From DASQYE01 sp035940775 (lineage in GTDB: Bacteria; Acidobacteriota; Blastocatellia; Pyrinomonadales; Pyrinomonadaceae): DNA of 64,000 bases. The notes beneath the pieces are model-generated. The model made no database searches. It was not told where the DNA came from and saw only the letters and a list, made by a program, of their open reading frames with translations. The stretch is from NCBI GenBank assembly GCA_035940775.1, contig DASZEN010000016.1:1-64000 (forward strand). Direction: 5' to 3'. The translations under genes were made by a program, and so were the position numbers. The first letter of the stretch is position 1; every line of letters starts with the position of its first letter. Below, piece after piece: positions 62,042 through 64,000 of the stretch.

Positions 62042-64000
62042 ATGGTATCAGGGAAATTCCCGGGAGCGATTGCCGCCGCCGCGCTCCTTATCGTTTCGAC
62101 GCTCAACACGGGGACGCGGGCCGACGAGGGCATGTGGCCCTTCAACAACGTGCCGAAGGATGAGATAAAGCGGCGCTACGGCTTTACGGTCACGGATGCG
62201 TGGCTGAGGAAGGTGCAGTTGGCCTCTGTGCGCTTCAACAACGGCGGGTCTGGCTCCTTCGTCTCGCGCGACGGCCTTGTGCTGACCAATAACCACATCG
62301 CGGAAGATACGCTCTCGAAACTGAGCACTCCGGAGAAGGATTACATGAAGGACGGCTTCCTGGCACGCACGCGCGCCGAAGAAGCCAGGGCTCCCGACCT
62401 CGAACTCAATCTACTGATGAGCATAGAGGATGTGACGGCGCGCGTCCGGGGCGCAACGAAGCCCGGCATGACGGCGGCCGAGGCCAACGCGGCGCGCGAG
62501 GCCGAGATCAAGGCCATCGAGGATGAGTCGAACAAGGCGACGGGGCTGCGTTCGGATGTCGTCACGCTCTACCAGGGCGGTCAGTACAATCTCTATCGCT
62601 ACAAACAGTATACGGACGTGCGGCTGGTGTTCGCGCCCGAGGCGGCCATAGGCTTCTTCGGCGGCGATCCGGATAACTTCGAGTACCCGCGCTACAATCT
62701 GGACATGGCGCTCTTTCGCGTCTACGAAAATGGTCAGCCCCTAAAGGTCTCGAACTATTTCGCGTGGTCGAGGACGGGCGGGCGCGAGAATGAGCTGGTC
62801 TTCGTCTCCGGCAATCCGGGCTCGACGGGTCGGCTCAATACGGTCGCGCACCTACGGTACCTGCGCGATACGGGTCTTCCGTTCCAGTTGAAGTGGTACG
62901 CCAATCGTTTGGATGCTTTGCGCCGTTACAGCGCGCAGGGAGCGGAACAGGCGCGCCGCGCCGAATCTGAAATCCTCGGCCTTGAGAATTCGCTCAAGCT
63001 CTGGCGCGGCCAGCTTGAGGGCTTGCGCGATAAAGCGATCATGGCGAAAAGGGAGACGGCCGAAGCCGAGTTGCGACGCATGGTTGAGGCCGATCCCGGG
63101 AAGCGGAAGGAATACGGCGACGCCTGGGAGGCGATTGCCGGGGCGCGCAAGGCGCTCGCGTCCTACGAGCGCGAGAGAAGATTTCTGGAAAGCACGACCG
63201 GGTACAAGACGGCCGGTTTTCAATCGACGCTCTTCGACATCGCGCGCAAGCTCGTGCGCCTCGCCTCCGAGAGCAGGAAGCCGAACGAGGAGCGTCTGGC
63301 GGATTTTACGGATGCCGCCCGCGAAACGCTTGAGCTGGGCCTCTATTCGAGCGCCCCGCTTTATAAGGATTTAGAGAAGGCGAAGCTCACGGCCTCGCTC
63401 GCCTTTATGCGCGACGAACTGGGCGCGGCGAATCCGCTCGTGCGCAAGGCGCTCGCGGGCAAGACTCCCGAAGCGCGCGCCGCCGAACTCGTCGACGGAA
63501 CCAAACTCGCGGACGTTGAGTATCGCAGGCAGTTGGCCGCCGGTGGCATTAACGCCATCGAATCCGCGACCGATCCGATGATCGTGCTCGCGCGCTCCGT
63601 AGACCCGGAGGCGCGCGCCGTGCGAAAGCGTTACACGGACGAGGTTGAAGGAGTAGAGCACGACGCCTACGCTAAAATCTCGCGCGCATTGTTCGACCTC
63701 AACGGGACGAAGATGTATCCGGACGCGACCTTTACGCTGCGACTGGCTTTCGGGACGATCAGGGGTTATCGCGAGAATGGAAAAGCGGTCGCCGCGTTCA
63801 CGGACTTCGCGGGGCTCTACAGGCGTGCCGCCGAGCACAACAATCGGCCTCCGTACCAGTTGCCCGCGCGCTGGGTCGAGCGAAAGTCGGCGCTCGATTT
63901 GAAGATGCCATTTAACTTCGCCGCCGCGCTCGACTCGACGGGCGGCAACAGCGGCTCTCCCGTCATCAACCGCGACGCGGAACTCGTCGGCCTGCTCTTC
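62042..64000 (+). CDS. S46 family dipeptidyl-peptidase (DPP7/DPP11-like), 3' truncated by window
   Basis: 653 residues visible, open at the right edge. Signal peptide of about 27 residues, then the trypsin-like core. The catalytic His (residue 85) is in LTNNHIAED, where the family usually has TNHH; the Ser (637) is in GGNSGSPV. FFGGDPDNFEYPRYNLD contains the Asp of the triad. A helical regulatory region lies at about 275-560. S46 enzymes remove N-terminal dipeptides from peptides in the periplasm, supporting a protein-degrading lifestyle. GAGGA lies 5 nt before the ATG at 62042; an ATG four codons earlier is possible. Confidence 0.9.
   Translation, partial: MVSGKFPGAIAAAALLIVSTLNTGTRADEGMWPFNNVPKDEIKRRYGFTVTDAWLRKVQLASVRFNNGGSGSFVSRDGLVLTNNHIAEDTLSKLSTPEKDYMKDGFLARTRAEEARAPDLELNLLMSIEDVTARVRGATKPGMTAAEANAAREAEIKAIEDESNKATGLRSDVVTLYQGGQYNLYRYKQYTDVRLVFAPEAAIGFFGGDPDNFEYPRYNLDMALFRVYENGQPLKVSNYFAWSRTGGRENELVFVSGNPGSTGRLNTVAHLRYLRDTGLPFQLKWYANRLDALRRYSAQGAEQARRAESEILGLENSLKLWRGQLEGLRDKAIMAKRETAEAELRRMVEADPGKRKEYGDAWEAIAGARKALASYERERRFLESTTGYKTAGFQSTLFDIARKLVRLASESRKPNEERLADFTDAARETLELGLYSSAPLYKDLEKAKLTASLAFMRDELGAANPLVRKALAGKTPEARAAELVDGTKLADVEYRRQLAAGGINAIESATDPMIVLARSVDPEARAVRKRYTDEVEGVEHDAYAKISRALFDLNGTKMYPDATFTLRLAFGTIRGYRENGKAVAAFTDFAGLYRRAAEHNNRPPYQLPARWVERKSALDLKMPFNFAAALDSTGGNSGSPVINRDAELVGLLF

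Overview
The window is a high-GC, gene-dense bacterial chromosome segment holding 57 coding sequences, the last one cut by the right edge. It has no rRNA, no tRNA I can recognise, no CRISPR array and no insertion sequence. Gene content fits a Gram-negative, aerobic-type heterotroph of the Acidobacteriota, most likely near Blastocatellia (inference). The pointers are bacillithiol genes (bshC, ypdA), a MacB-type exporter, a Tat-exported deacetylase, an S46 exopeptidase and a kinase/FHA/phosphatase signalling cluster.

Layout. 0-9 kb: M48 protease; a large PglY/BrxC-like ATPase overlapping a DUF2520 gene; ACT-malic enzyme; YpdA. 9.1-13.6 kb: a visibly more AT-rich block with a long leader and three unrecognised genes, two of them membrane or exported. 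13.8-18.7 kb: dapA-like, bshC, mutL. 18.8-27.2 kb: a long minus-strand run with HAD, biotin carrier, biotin carboxylase, two small envelope genes, a CDP-alcohol transferase, greA, pfkA and then two adjacent selenoprotein genes. 27.4-45.3 kb: RlmI-type methyltransferase, GNAT, CtpA protease, GT2, pdxJ, ruvB, atpD-atpC, HAD, methylmalonyl-CoA mutase-type subunit, deacetylase, VanZ-like, oppD/oppF, Yip1. 45.3-53.4 kb: an exporter operon with one adaptor, one ATPase and four MacB-type permeases. 53.8-60.1 kb: FHA, Ser/Thr kinase, RDD, zinc-ribbon/TM and FHA-GAF-SpoIIE phosphatase genes. 60.3-64 kb: exonuclease, PilZ, helix-hairpin-helix protein and S46 peptidase.

The most notable signal is at 25.9-27.2 kb. 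Two neighbouring minus-strand genes, a peroxiredoxin and a GrdB-family protein, are each interrupted by a single in-frame TGA exactly where a redox-active Cys/Sec is expected. Each TGA is followed at the right distance by a hairpin that could be a bacterial SECIS element. Ordinary gene calling truncates both. With the bacillithiol genes this suggests a selenium- and thiol-based redox defence.

Other points worth a look: a perfect 11-bp inverted repeat on the -35 box of ruvB; a 28-bp heptanucleotide hairpin between atpD and atpC; 48- and 57-nt identical DNA tracts shared among the exporter permeases; and a set of cysteine zinc ribbons repeated across the kinase/FHA cluster.
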